DNA of 64,000 nucleotides from Corallococcus sp. EGB (lineage in GTDB: Bacteria; Myxococcota; Myxococcia; Myxococcales; Myxococcaceae): contig NZ_CP079946.1 of assembly GCF_019968905.1 (NCBI RefSeq), positions 310,001 through 374,000 of the forward strand, written 5' to 3'. This document shows positions 18,268 through 27,147 of the stretch, one piece after another. The first letter of the stretch is position 1. Each line of letters opens with the position of its first letter. The position numbers were made by a program, and so were the translations under genes. Below the pieces are notes generated by a model. That model did not search any database. It had not been told where the DNA came from and saw nothing but the letters and a program-made list of their open reading frames with translations.

Positions 18268-18750
18268 TCAGCTCGAAGGAAACCGCACTCCTGGCAGGAC
18301 GAGCAGCGGGGTGCCCTCCGCGTCCTGGAGCTCCAGCGTGTAGACACCACGCGCCTCAAGGGGCCGCGCTTCGGCTTCCACGATGATTCGGGCGGTTTCG
18401 GAGCCGGAAACCACCTCGAGCACCTCCACGACCCTCAGGGTTTGATGACTCGGACCGCGGAGGCTTGCCCTGGCGGCCCTGCCTGTCAGGGCCGTCCGGC
18501 CGGAGAACTCCAATTGCACCGCGACCCGGTGCACGGAGCGGAAGCTCCTGACCTGGAACTCCGCGCCCGCGAGCCCCATTTCGGGAGCATCCAATTGCAA
18601 CGTCTGGACCCCACGTTGATCCAGGAGCTTCGTGGACAGCATCGCCGCCAGTCCCACGTCGGGACAGGGCTGCTCGGAAAGCAGAGGGGCCGTGTCGCCG
18701 GACACGCCTCCATCCGCGGCTGCGAGGAACGGAAGCAGGAACAGGAGCAT
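18268..18750 (-). CDS. Small exported protein of unknown function, coupled to the kinase
   Basis: The 160-residue protein has a short signal peptide (MLLFLLPFLAAADGG). The remainder is rich in beta-strand patterns (GVQTLQLDAPEMGLAGAEFQVRSF, RIIVEAEARPLEARGVYTLELQD). I do not recognise the family. The start at 18750 is fixed by AGGAGG 7 bases upstream, only 11 bases after the kinase stop, so the two are one operon. It may be the extracellular partner or sensor of the kinase. Confidence 0.7.
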   Translation of the reverse strand: MLLFLLPFLAAADGGVSGDTAPLLSEQPCPDVGLAAMLSTKLLDQRGVQTLQLDAPEMGLAGAEFQVRSFRSVHRVAVQLEFSGRTALTGRAARASLRGPSHQTLRVVEVLEVVSGSETARIIVEAEARPLEARGVYTLELQDAEGTPLLVLPGVRFPSS

Positions 18751-18761
18751 GTGCTGCCCTC

Positions 18762-20603
18762 CTATTCGTCGTATCGCCACACGCCCCGGATGGACATCAG
18801 GTTGGGAACGACGGCGGTGTTCTCATTTCCCCCCTCGCTGCGAGGAACGCCTCGCGTGCGGTCATCCAGGAACCAGAGTTCGACGCAGACAGGAAATGTT
18901 TCACCCGTCTTGTTCTGACGCAGCTGCGTGAAACGGCCATAGACCCGTTTGGAGCCGACGTAGAGCGTGCCCGTGAGCATGGAGTTGTGCCTCACGTGCC
19001 CCTCGGTACCGACGGTGTACACAGCGGCACGTCCTTCTCGGACCGTGACGAGAGCGGAGCGCGTGCTCGGGTCGAACTTGGCGGCCCACTGGACGCCGTC
19101 AATCTCGAGCGCCGTCATGGCTGCCTTCGCGTCCTCCGGACAGTCCTCGGCGGGAGGCGTGGGCCGGTCCACCAGGGGGGCACTGGCGCAGGCCATGCCC
19201 GCCATGCAGGACGCGAGCGTCGCGGCCTTGAGCGCACGGTTGGCCTTCGGAGACGGCGGAGCAGGAGGCTTGTTCGTCACGGGAGCACGTTCCTCGGGAG
19301 GCGCCGCCGGGGAGGCAGCGGTCGCCGGGGGAGGGCCCGCGGGCTGCGGGGCGGCGACAGGAACACTGTGCGGGCGGTCCGGTGTGATCGCCAGTTTATG
19401 ACCAATGGGGGAGGAAAGACTCTCCGGAACCTGTGGGGTTGTATGGCGAGTCCAGCCGCGCAGCAGGACCTCCCAGGTCCCAGGTCCCGCCACCAGCAAC
19501 CCCAGGCACAGCACCACGCCCGCCCAGCCCCAGGCCGGGAACCGGCGCGGAGCCACCGCTTCCGCAGCCGCCCGGGGCCGGGGCGCGGGCGTCAGGTACG
19601 GCTGCGCCGGCCACGCCGGACGGCGGATCTGATTCGGCGTGCCCGGAATCTCATCGAAGACGTGCGCCTCGAACGCGGCCGCCCCTCCGGACAGCAGCCC
19701 CCGCATCAGCTCCGAATGGGCCGCCTCCCCCGTGCGCGGCCGCTGCTCCGGTTCCTTCTCCAACAGCCGCAGGATGGCCCGCGACAGGGGCTCCGGCACC
19801 TGGGGGTTGATGTCCCTCGGAGACGGCGGCAGCCGCTCCGTGATGGCCACCGCCAGCAGCTCCGGCTCCTGCTCCGGTGGGAACGGGTAGTGCCCCGTGA
19901 CGGCCCGGTACAGACACACGCCCAGGGCATACAGGTCGTCCGCTTCGCGATAGGGATACCGCAGCTCCGGCTGCCTCCAGTGGCGCTGCTGGAAGCGGAT
20001 GGCCTCCGGACTGCGCAGGTGCAGCGTCCCCGGGGGCAGGGTGGTGGTCGTGAGCGTCGTGGCCCCGGCCTGGTCCCCGGCCCCGAAGTCGATGAGCACC
20101 GGCACCTGCTCGCGAGCGCGGATCAGGATGTGCTCCGGCTTCAGGTCCCGGTGCAGCACGCCTCGCGCATGCAGCACCCCCAGCGTCATCGCCACCGAGC
20201 CCCCCACCATGGCCACCTGCCGGAACGTCGGGTTGACCGTCTCCACCCAGGTGTGGAGCGCCATCCCCTCCACCCAATCCATGACGAAGTACGGCAGCCC
20301 CTCCACCGGATCCGGCCACCGCCCCGTGGCATGCACCCGCACCACGTTCGGATGCCACGCGCGGTCCAACAGCAGCGCCATCTCCCGCAGCGCCCGGGCG
20401 GGCTCCGGATGCAGCGACACCTTGAGCGCGAAGCTCCGCCCCGGCGCCTCCAGCGGCTCCACCCGATAGACCGCGCCATACCCGCCCACCCCCAGTGTCC
20501 CCATCACTCGCCAGCACCCCACCACCGCGCCAGGCTGGAGCGCCCCCGGGAACACCTGTGACCCTTCCTGACCCATGGACGTGCAGGGTCTCATGAACAT
20601 CAC
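18762..20603 (-). CDS. Membrane Ser/Thr protein kinase (PknB/Pkn type) with unusual catalytic loop
   Basis: The 613-residue protein has an N-terminal kinase domain (about 25-300): glycine loop GTLGVGGYGAVYRV, FALKVSL lysine, HRDLKPEHILI catalytic loop (about residues 150-160) and LIDFGAGD. The loop has His where Asn is usual (HRDLKPxN), a position that helps bind magnesium. A membrane helix (about 355-378, WGWAGVVLCLGLL) follows. Beyond it lie a Pro/Ala linker and a second hydrophobic stretch ending ASCMAGMACASAP, resembling a lipoprotein signal, then a 120-residue extracytoplasmic domain (VYGRFTQLRQNKTGETFPVCVELW). Several in-frame ATGs (20603, 20594, 20576) could be the start. Confidence 0.88.
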   Translation of the reverse strand: MMFMRPCTSMGQEGSQVFPGALQPGAVVGCWRVMGTLGVGGYGAVYRVEPLEAPGRSFALKVSLHPEPARALREMALLLDRAWHPNVVRVHATGRWPDPVEGLPYFVMDWVEGMALHTWVETVNPTFRQVAMVGGSVAMTLGVLHARGVLHRDLKPEHILIRAREQVPVLIDFGAGDQAGATTLTTTTLPPGTLHLRSPEAIRFQQRHWRQPELRYPYREADDLYALGVCLYRAVTGHYPFPPEQEPELLAVAITERLPPSPRDINPQVPEPLSRAILRLLEKEPEQRPRTGEAAHSELMRGLLSGGAAAFEAHVFDEIPGTPNQIRRPAWPAQPYLTPAPRPRAAAEAVAPRRFPAWGWAGVVLCLGLLVAGPGTWEVLLRGWTRHTTPQVPESLSSPIGHKLAITPDRPHSVPVAAPQPAGPPPATAASPAAPPEERAPVTNKPPAPPSPKANRALKAATLASCMAGMACASAPLVDRPTPPAEDCPEDAKAAMTALEIDGVQWAAKFDPSTRSALVTVREGRAAVYTVGTEGHVRHNSMLTGTLYVGSKRVYGRFTQLRQNKTGETFPVCVELWFLDDRTRGVPRSEGGNENTAVVPNLMSIRGVWRYDE

Positions 20604-20833
20604 TCAACCTGGAAGGTCACTCCGGGCCGGGGGCCGGAGACAACCCTGGGTTCGTGTGTTCTCACGTCAGGAAGTCTCGCCCCGTGGACCCGGGCGGAAT
20701 GCTCCCAGCGGAACAGAGGGAGGGTGACCGAAATGTGACATGCGCAGGGCGCGTATCAGGCCGGTGGTGTCAGACGGATTTGATGTATTAAGCCGCGTCT
20801 CATCGCAGTAATCCCCCCATTCAGGAGTTCCTG
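20604..20833. promoter_or_regulatory. Divergent region between kinase and HhH lipoprotein genes
   Basis: Promoters for both genes should lie here. The stretch just before the lipoprotein gene (about 20770-20800) is AT-richer than the surroundings and contains GATGTATTAAG. AGGAGTT at 20822-20828 is its ribosome site. I see no firm -35/-10 pair. Confidence 0.35.
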
Positions 20834-21886
20834 ATGCGTCGTATTGGCTCAGCCCTTCTCGCCGTGAGCATGCTCGTGGGTTGTGGTGCGGGTTCCGAAG
20901 CTGGAACCACCCCCTCCGAGTCCGGCTCCACCACCCCGTCCGCCGAGCAGCAGCAGCAGGCGCCCCTCCTCACGACGACGAACGTCGACGTGGCCACCGA
21001 GTGCACGGGCATCCTCGAGTTCGCGAACACGGCGTCGTACACGCTCCTGGACCGCTACCTGCCCAGCAACGTGGTCACCAACATCGTGAACCGCCGCGCC
21101 ACCGCGCCGTTCACGTCGCTGGCGGACCTGTCCTCCGTGCCGCTCGTCGGCCCGGCCCGGCTCAAGCAGCTGGAGGGCGGCGCCCGGACGCTGGACTTCA
21201 TCGACGCGGACTGCGTCGGCATCATGGACGGCATCGCCATCTCCCATGACGACCAGGACGCCATCGTGGCGCTGGTGAACAGCATCTCCGACTCGGAGCT
21301 GCACGACGTCCTGCCGAACGCGTGGAACGGCGCCGTGAACCTGCTCAACGCGCGCAACGCCCACCCCTTCACCACCGCGCAGCAGATCGCGGACACGGCG
21401 GGCATCGGTGACGTGAGCTTCCGCAACATCCGCAACTCCGCCACCCTGAGCCGCCCGCTGGAGGCGCTCTTCGCCGCCATCAACGCCGTCTCCTCCAACG
21501 GCGACTACGGTGCCACCGCCCTGCGCCACTTCGACTGGTGGAACATCGCCATCCAGGATCACCACTACCGTGACAGCAAGGAGTGCTTCGGCCTGGAGCC
21601 GTCGAGCGTTCCGTACGGCGCCACCATCCGCCCGAACCTGGCCACCGCCGCCGAGGTGCGCGCCGCGGTCGAGAGCGCCTACCACTACGCCCGTGGCGAG
21701 ACGAAGATCCCCGACGCGGTCCGCGACGCGGGCCTGGCGAACCTGGACGCGCTGACCCAGGGCCGCTCGTTCAAGGGCTGCATCCTCACCTACGAGAACG
21801 ACCCCTGGAGCCGCAACACCGTCCACATCTACGTGGACACCACCAACGGCTTCAGCGTGATGACCGAGACCTGGTGGGCGGAGTAG
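20834..21886 (+). CDS. Lipoprotein with two helix-hairpin-helix regions
   Basis: The 350-residue protein has a lipoprotein signal (LLAVSMLVGC, Cys17). Two segments match the ComEA-type helix-hairpin-helix fold: LLDRYLPSNVVTNIVNRRATAPFTSLADLSSVPLVGPARLKQL (residues 72-114) and the weaker LLNARNAHPFTTAQQIADTAGIGDVSFRNI (about 170-200). The C-terminal 120 residues are unfamiliar (YHYARGETKIPDAVRDAGL, TVHIYVDTTNGFSVMTETWW). HhH motifs bind DNA, so a surface DNA-binding role is possible, but the fold also serves in protein contacts. A strong terminator follows. Confidence 0.78.
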   Translation: MRRIGSALLAVSMLVGCGAGSEAGTTPSESGSTTPSAEQQQQAPLLTTTNVDVATECTGILEFANTASYTLLDRYLPSNVVTNIVNRRATAPFTSLADLSSVPLVGPARLKQLEGGARTLDFIDADCVGIMDGIAISHDDQDAIVALVNSISDSELHDVLPNAWNGAVNLLNARNAHPFTTAQQIADTAGIGDVSFRNIRNSATLSRPLEALFAAINAVSSNGDYGATALRHFDWWNIAIQDHHYRDSKECFGLEPSSVPYGATIRPNLATAAEVRAAVESAYHYARGETKIPDAVRDAGLANLDALTQGRSFKGCILTYENDPWSRNTVHIYVDTTNGFSVMTETWWAE

Positions 21887-21916
21887 TCCTCCCCGCCTGA
21901 CGTCCCCGCCGTCCCG

Positions 21917-21954
21917 AAGCCCCGGGTTCCTCCCTCAGGAGCCCGGGGCTTTTT
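21917..21954 (+). terminator. Rho-independent terminator
   Basis: The arms AAGCCCCGGGTTCCT (21917-21931) and AGGAGCCCGGGGCTT (21937-21951) pair with one G-T wobble around CCCTC, followed by a T run. This is the clearest intrinsic terminator in the window. Confidence 0.9.
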
Positions 21955-22033
21955 CATGTCCGGAAGCAGGCAGGGCCCCGGCGGGCAGGCCGCTCGCGCC
22001 CTCCAGCCCGGGAAGGAAACCGTGCATCCCCAT

Positions 22034-22053
22034 GTGTCTATGGGTATAGACAC
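22034..22053. promoter_or_regulatory. 20-bp inverted repeat (candidate operator) at the HTH gene start
   Basis: GTGTCTAT and ATAGACAC form perfect 8-bp arms around GGGT, ending 4 bases before the ATG of the HTH gene. The position suits autorepression by the encoded HTH protein, which is an inference. Confidence 0.5.
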
Positions 22054-22057
22054 GCCC

Positions 22058-22294
22058 ATGTGCCCCCTGGTGAACACGAAGGACCTGATTGACGCCCAGG
22101 AAGTGGCGGGCCTGCTGCGCCTGCGCCACCCCAACAGCGTCAGCACGTACCTGCGCCGCTATCCGGACATGCCCCGCCCGGTGCTCGACCTGGGCGCCGG
22201 GCGCCCGCGCCTCTGGCTCAAACCCCAGATGCTCCGCTGGGCCCGCGCCCGCCAGGCCGCCACCTCCCACTCAAGCTCCCGAGACACCCGATGA
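22058..22294 (+). CDS. Small helix-turn-helix DNA-binding protein (AlpA/excisionase-like)
   Basis: The 78-residue protein is almost entirely a winged-helix-like HTH of the MerR/AlpA type (LIDAQEVAGLLRLRHPNSVSTYLRRYPDMPRPVLDLGAGRPRLWLKPQMLRWARAR). ATG 22058 is preferred; ATG 22040 would add six residues and place part of the inverted repeat inside the gene. Its stop overlaps the methionine aminopeptidase start (ATGA), so the two are coupled. Confidence 0.75.
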   Translation: MCPLVNTKDLIDAQEVAGLLRLRHPNSVSTYLRRYPDMPRPVLDLGAGRPRLWLKPQMLRWARARQAATSHSSSRDTR

Positions 22295-23292
22295 CCACCG
22301 CCACCCCCCGAACCGCCCCCGCCGTCCTCCCCGGGCCCAATGACGCCTGCTGGTGCGGCAGTGGCTCCAAGTACAAGAAGTGCCACCGCGGCGCGGACAC
22401 CGTGGAGGCCCGCAAGCGGGGCACCGACACGAACCGCAAGCCCGTCCGCAAGGGGCTCGTCAGCCCCCGCCGCGTGGTGCCCGCCACCATCGCCCGGCCG
22501 GACTACGCGGACTCGCTCAGTGGCCGTCCCTCGCGCTCGCGCAACGAGCCGGACGTGAAGTCGCCGGACGTCATCGCCCGCATGCGCCGCGCCTGCCAGG
22601 CCGCCGCGCAGGTGCTGGTGGAGACCGCGCAGCACGTGCGCGTGGGCATCACCACGGACGAACTGGACGCCATCGCGCACGAGGCCTACCTCAAGCGCGG
22701 CGGCTACCCCAGCACGCTCAACTACCACAAGTTCCCCAAGTCGCTCTGCACCTCTGTCAACGAGGTCATCTGCCACGGCATCCCCGACAACCGGGCGCTG
22801 GAGGACGGCGACATCGTCAACCTGGACATCACCATCTACCTGGATGGCGTCCATGGCGACTGCTCGGCGACGTACCTCGTGGGCAACGTGGAGCCCCAGC
22901 ACCAGCGCCTGGTGCAGATCGCCAGGGAGTGCCTGGACATCGGCATCGCGGCGGTGAAGCCCGGCCGGCCCATCAGCGACATCGGCCGCGCGGTGGAGGC
23001 CCACGCCGTGAAGAACGGCACCAGCGTGGTGCGCGCCTACTGCGGCCACGGCATCGGCGAGACCTTCCACACCGCGCTCCAGGTGCCGCACTACTACGAG
23101 CCGGAAGCCGACACCCTCATGCAGCCCGGGATGATCTTCACCGTGGAGCCGATGATCAACCAGGGCCACTGGGACCACCGCACGTGGAACGACGACTGGA
23201 CCGTCGTCACCGCGGACGGCATGCGCAGCGCGCAGTTCGAGCACACGCTGCTCGTCACCGACACGGGCGCGGAGATCCTCACCGTCCCCTGA
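22291..23292 (+). CDS. map: Methionine aminopeptidase type I with N-terminal SEC-C zinc motif
   Basis: The enzyme removes the initiator Met from new proteins. Residues 15-33 form a SEC-C zinc motif (NDACWCGSGSKYKKCHRG), proposed to guide the enzyme to the ribosome. The catalytic domain has the metal ligands of the family: Asp in VNLDITIYLDG and HGDCSA, His in GHGIGETFH, and Glu in TVEPMI and QFEHT. The length of 333 residues fits type Ic enzymes. ATGA overlap with the HTH gene is unusual for a housekeeping gene; it may be a second, regulated copy. Confidence 0.93.
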   Translation: MTTATPRTAPAVLPGPNDACWCGSGSKYKKCHRGADTVEARKRGTDTNRKPVRKGLVSPRRVVPATIARPDYADSLSGRPSRSRNEPDVKSPDVIARMRRACQAAAQVLVETAQHVRVGITTDELDAIAHEAYLKRGGYPSTLNYHKFPKSLCTSVNEVICHGIPDNRALEDGDIVNLDITIYLDGVHGDCSATYLVGNVEPQHQRLVQIARECLDIGIAAVKPGRPISDIGRAVEAHAVKNGTSVVRAYCGHGIGETFHTALQVPHYYEPEADTLMQPGMIFTVEPMINQGHWDHRTWNDDWTVVTADGMRSAQFEHTLLVTDTGAEILTVP

Positions 23293-23316
23293 CGGCTCCC
23301 CCGCCTTGAAACACCA

Positions 23317-23349
23317 CGGGCCCCGGACGCGCTTCGCATCCGGGGCCCG
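23317..23349. terminator. Bidirectional hairpin between map and pullulanase
   Basis: CGGGCCCCGGA (23317-23327) and TCCGGGGCCCG (23339-23349) pair perfectly around an 11-base loop. It lies between two convergent genes. Confidence 0.75.
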
Positions 23350-23374
23350 CTTCATGTCCAGGCGGTGACTTGCG

Positions 23375-26300
23375 TTACGCCCGGCGGCGGCGCAGCTTCA
23401 GCGCCAGGCCGCACAGCATCAGCAGGCTGGTGGCGCCCAGCGGGCCCGGCACCGTGCTCTGGCAGTTGCAGCCGTCGGACTCGTCCGGCTTCTGCGGGTC
23501 GTCCGGGTCCACCACCGCGTCGTCGGTGACGAACACCGCGGTGGTGCGCGCTGGCACCGTGAAGCCGCCCGTGGCCGCGTCGTACGCGGACGTGCGCACC
23601 ACGGGGTCCGTGGATGCCTGCTGCGCCGGGTGCAGCTTGAGCTTCAGGGACTTGTACCCGTCCGCCTTGAACGTCTGGGCGTCATCCGTGCCGTTGAAGA
23701 GCACGATGGCGCGCTTGCCCTCGGCGTTGGTGCCGTGGTCCTGCATGGCCATCACGATGAGGCCCGGAATCTGGTCCGGGCCGGTGTTCTCGAAGCGCAC
23801 CAGCTGCTTCACCTCGTCACCGGTGCGCAGGCGGAACAGCCGCGAGCTCTTGCGGATGGTGAGCATCTCCTCGAAGTGGTCGCGCGCCCGGAGGATGTCC
23901 GCGCTCGCCGGCTTCAGCGCGGCGTCCGCCAGCAGCGGCCCGAAGAGCGGCCAGTTGCCCGAGTTGTCCTGGGCCGGGGGCAGGCCCACGCCCCAGTTGT
24001 TGGACTGGTAGGTCCAGTCCACCTGGTTGAACCAGTCCCCGGAGTTGAAGCTGTTGCGGTCCAGCGACTTGGAGCGCAGCAGCTCGTCGCCCGCGTGGAA
24101 GAACGGGATGCCCTGGCCCAGCGCCACCAGCGAGATGCCCAGGTTGTGCATGCGCACGCGCTCCGCCATGGGCAGGTCGCGCCGCGCCTTCAACTGCACC
24201 GCGTCGAAGAGCGTCTCGTTGTCGTGCGCGGAGACGTAGGTGATGACCTCCTGCGGGTCCAGCGTGTAGCCGGCCTTGGCCCCGTTGTAGTCCACCCCCT
24301 CCCCCGTGACGGTCGCGCCGGTGCGGTCCACCAGCGAGTAGTCCTTCAGGTTGCCGGTGAGGCCCACGCGGATCCAATCGCTGTAGCGCAGGAGCTTGTC
24401 CTTCTGCTCGGCCTCCGTGCCCTGGCTCGTGCCGTTGGGGTCGGACAACAGGCCCGTGATGAAGCCCTGCTCCTGCAGGCCGCTGAAGGGGCCACCGCCG
24501 CGAGCGGCGTCGCGCAGGCGGTCGTTGAACGTGCCGATGCCCGTGCCCGCCATGTTGGCCTGCGTGGCGTTGATGCCGCGCGCGTTGTTCTGCACCTCGC
24601 CGAAGTCCCATCCCTCGCCGTAGACGTAGATGGCCTTGCCGTCCACGCCGTCCTTCTCCACGGTGAGCGCGTCCAGCGTGGCGCGCAGCTTCACCATGTT
24701 GGACTTCAGGTGGTGGCCCATCAGGTCGAAGCGGAAGCCGTCCACCTTGTAGGCCTTGGCCCATGTCACCACGGAGTCGATGAGCAGCTTCTCCATCATC
24801 GCGTTCTCGGACGCGGTGTTCTGGCAGCAGGTGCTCGTCTCCACGTTCCCGTCGTCGCTGAGGCGGTGGTAGTAGCCGGGGACGATGCGGTCCAGCACGC
24901 TCTTGGCGTCCTGCCCGGAGGAGTGGGTGTGGTTGTAGACCACGTCCATCACCACGCGCAGGCCGTGCTGGTTGAGCGACTGCACCATCTCCCGGAACTC
25001 CACCGTGCGCGTCGTGCCCTGCGCGTTGGTGGAGTAGCTGCCCTCGGGCACCGTGTAGTGGTACGGGTCATAGCCCCAGTTGAAGCCGTCCAGGTCCGCC
25101 ACGGCGCCCACCGCCGCCTGCTGCTTGTCGGAGTCCGGCGGCAGCGACACCAGGTCGCCCTGCGGGTGCTGCTGCTGAGCGCGGTCCTCGTTGATGGTCG
25201 CGATGTCGAACACCGGCAGCAGGTGCACGTGCGTCAGGCCCGCCTTCGCCAGCCGGGTCAGGTGCTTCATGCCGTCCGAGTCCCGGGTGAAGGCCTTGAA
25301 CGTGCCGCGCTCGGCCTCCGGCACCGTCTTGTCGTTGATGCTGAAGTCGCGCACGTGCAGCTCGTAGAGGACGATGTCCTCCGGCGCCTCCAGCGCGGGC
25401 TTCGCCAGCGTGCTCCAGCCCTGCGGCGCGAGCGCCGGGTCCGCCAGGTCCACGAGCTGGCTCAGCTCGCTGTTGATGGAGAGGGCCACCGAGTACGGGT
25501 CGGTGACGCGGCTGGTGACGACCTTGCCCTCCTTGCGGGCGTAGACCTCCACCTCGTAGAGGAAGTAGCGGCTCTTCCATGACGCGTCGCCCGTGACGCT
25601 CCAGACGCCCTGGGCGCCGGCCGTCATGGGCACGCGCGTGGTGGTGGACGTGGGGCTGCCGTCCGCGAACAGGAGCAGGTTCACGCTCCGGGCGGTGGGG
25701 GCCCACAGGCGCAGCGTGGGGATGCCGTTCTCGAAGGTCGCGCCCAGCGGCCCGGTGTACGTGTCCAGGTCATCCAGCACGCCCGCGAACTGCACGCTGG
25801 TGGCGTCCAGCATCACGCCGTCCGCGTTCGTCGCGGACACGGCCAGCTGGCCCTTGAGCCACGTGGCCGCGTTGGCCACGTCCGCCTGCGCGAGCTTCAG
25901 CACCGGCCGGCCCACCAGGTTCGGGAAGCGCAGCGCCTGCGCGGCGGTGAGGCCCGCGGCGTCCGCCGTCAGCGTCACCGCCGTGCCGCCCTGCACCCCG
26001 GTGCTGCCCAGGGTCATGCCGCCCGTGGGCGCCGTGTGCAGCTTGAACACCGTGCCCGCGGGCACCGCGACCTCCGGGCTCCACACCAGCGTGTCGCGCG
26101 CGATCCAGTGCGCCCGCGCCAGCAGCAGGTTGCCCGCCGGAGCGTCCGCGGCGCGGATGGTCACCTTCTTGGACGCGCCGGAGTCGAAGGTGAAGATCAT
26201 CTCCTGGCCATCCCTCTCCACCGCGAAGGCCGCGTTGCTGCCGGGGTAGGCGGTGGTCCACTGTTCATCGAGCGCGACCTTGCACTCGTAGCTGCCCGCG

Positions 26301-26794
26301 GGCAGCGCCTTCGTGGTGAAGGTGTAGATGCCGTCGCCGTCCGGGTCCTGCATCAGGGTGCGCAGGCAGTCCGGCGCCCAGTCGCCCGGACAGCCCAGCT
26401 TGCTCTGGAGCGTGCCCGCCACCGTGGCGATGGTGCCGGAGCGGTTGCTCGTCACGTACAGCGTGTTCGCGTCGAAGTAGAACTTCACCGCGCCCGCCGC
26501 CGCCTGGTTCAGCACCACGTCCGCGCCGCCGGGGCCGCCGTGCGTCTGTGACAGCGAACCGTCCAGCGCGACCTTGAAGTGCCAGGTGCCCGCCGGCACG
26601 TTGAACGAGCCCTGCCACTTGTCATCCGCCGCGTCGTACGTCAGCGCCGTCTGCGCGCAGGTGGGGTCGTTGTTGCTGGCACAGCCGGCGCCCTGCTGCA
26701 GGTCGCCAATGACAGTCACCGACGCGGGCGCCGCCAGCGACGACAGCGGAACGAGCGCGGCCATCAGCCCGCTGATCGCGAGCGCTCGCGTCAT
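23375..26794 (-). CDS. pulA: Surface type I pullulanase (GH13) with MYXO-CTERM tail
   Basis: This debranching enzyme cuts alpha-1,6 links in pullulan and starch. It has 1139 residues: a signal peptide; two X25-type starch-binding modules (about 25-120 and 122-218, the second beginning GTLQSKLGCPGDW); a pullulanase N2-type region; a CBM48-like module; and the GH13 barrel. Visible are FNWGYDP (about 572, the pullulanase signature), nucleophile Asp in DGFRFDLMGHH (about 686), acid Glu in YGEGWDFG (about 727) and AHDNETLFD (about 859). The end, DGCNCQ, a hydrophobic helix and RRRR, is a classic MYXO-CTERM tail. It is divergent from the amylase gene, starting the alpha-glucan island. Confidence 0.95.
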   Translation of the reverse strand: MTRALAISGLMAALVPLSSLAAPASVTVIGDLQQGAGCASNNDPTCAQTALTYDAADDKWQGSFNVPAGTWHFKVALDGSLSQTHGGPGGADVVLNQAAAGAVKFYFDANTLYVTSNRSGTIATVAGTLQSKLGCPGDWAPDCLRTLMQDPDGDGIYTFTTKALPAGSYECKVALDEQWTTAYPGSNAAFAVERDGQEMIFTFDSGASKKVTIRAADAPAGNLLLARAHWIARDTLVWSPEVAVPAGTVFKLHTAPTGGMTLGSTGVQGGTAVTLTADAAGLTAAQALRFPNLVGRPVLKLAQADVANAATWLKGQLAVSATNADGVMLDATSVQFAGVLDDLDTYTGPLGATFENGIPTLRLWAPTARSVNLLLFADGSPTSTTTRVPMTAGAQGVWSVTGDASWKSRYFLYEVEVYARKEGKVVTSRVTDPYSVALSINSELSQLVDLADPALAPQGWSTLAKPALEAPEDIVLYELHVRDFSINDKTVPEAERGTFKAFTRDSDGMKHLTRLAKAGLTHVHLLPVFDIATINEDRAQQQHPQGDLVSLPPDSDKQQAAVGAVADLDGFNWGYDPYHYTVPEGSYSTNAQGTTRTVEFREMVQSLNQHGLRVVMDVVYNHTHSSGQDAKSVLDRIVPGYYHRLSDDGNVETSTCCQNTASENAMMEKLLIDSVVTWAKAYKVDGFRFDLMGHHLKSNMVKLRATLDALTVEKDGVDGKAIYVYGEGWDFGEVQNNARGINATQANMAGTGIGTFNDRLRDAARGGGPFSGLQEQGFITGLLSDPNGTSQGTEAEQKDKLLRYSDWIRVGLTGNLKDYSLVDRTGATVTGEGVDYNGAKAGYTLDPQEVITYVSAHDNETLFDAVQLKARRDLPMAERVRMHNLGISLVALGQGIPFFHAGDELLRSKSLDRNSFNSGDWFNQVDWTYQSNNWGVGLPPAQDNSGNWPLFGPLLADAALKPASADILRARDHFEEMLTIRKSSRLFRLRTGDEVKQLVRFENTGPDQIPGLIVMAMQDHGTNAEGKRAIVLFNGTDDAQTFKADGYKSLKLKLHPAQQASTDPVVRTSAYDAATGGFTVPARTTAVFVTDDAVVDPDDPQKPDESDGCNCQSTVPGPLGATSLLMLCGLALKLRRRRA

Positions 26795-27147
26795 GCGGGA
26801 AACTGCGAAAGGAACTCTCAGGGGAAACCTCCAGGGGGATGGAAATCTCCGGCACCGTACCAGCCGCTCCTGTCACGAGCGCCCGCGGGTCGTTTCCAAG
26901 CTTTGGGTGACCTCCTGGATGACCCGGGTGGGGACATGACCATCCGCCCCATGAAGTCGGATGCGAAGGGCCATCAAACCAGGACGCGGAGCGGCAGAAA
27001 CCAGGCGCTCCGTTGAGCCCGCCCGCGCCATGCGTCACACGGGTGTACAGAGGAAGACATTGGGGACATGGCGCGTTGCGCCATCAGCCGATTGTTCCGA
27101 CGACCCTTCACCGCTTCCAAGACTGTTGGATACAGTGCCGCGCCCAG
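26795..27147. promoter_or_regulatory. 353-base divergent region of pullulanase and amylase genes
   Basis: No gene is seen here. It must hold both promoters. A near-operator-like repeat ATGGCGC-GTT-GCGCCAT (27068-27084, perfect 7-bp arms) lies about 64 bases before the amylase start and could bind a regulator of the island. No regulator gene is present in the island itself. Confidence 0.4.

Noticed and set aside
23630-25582. 650-codon plus-strand frame over the pullulanase gene
   Set aside because: It reads as Arg/His/Val-rich shadow of pulA, which has full GH13 motifs and a signal peptide.
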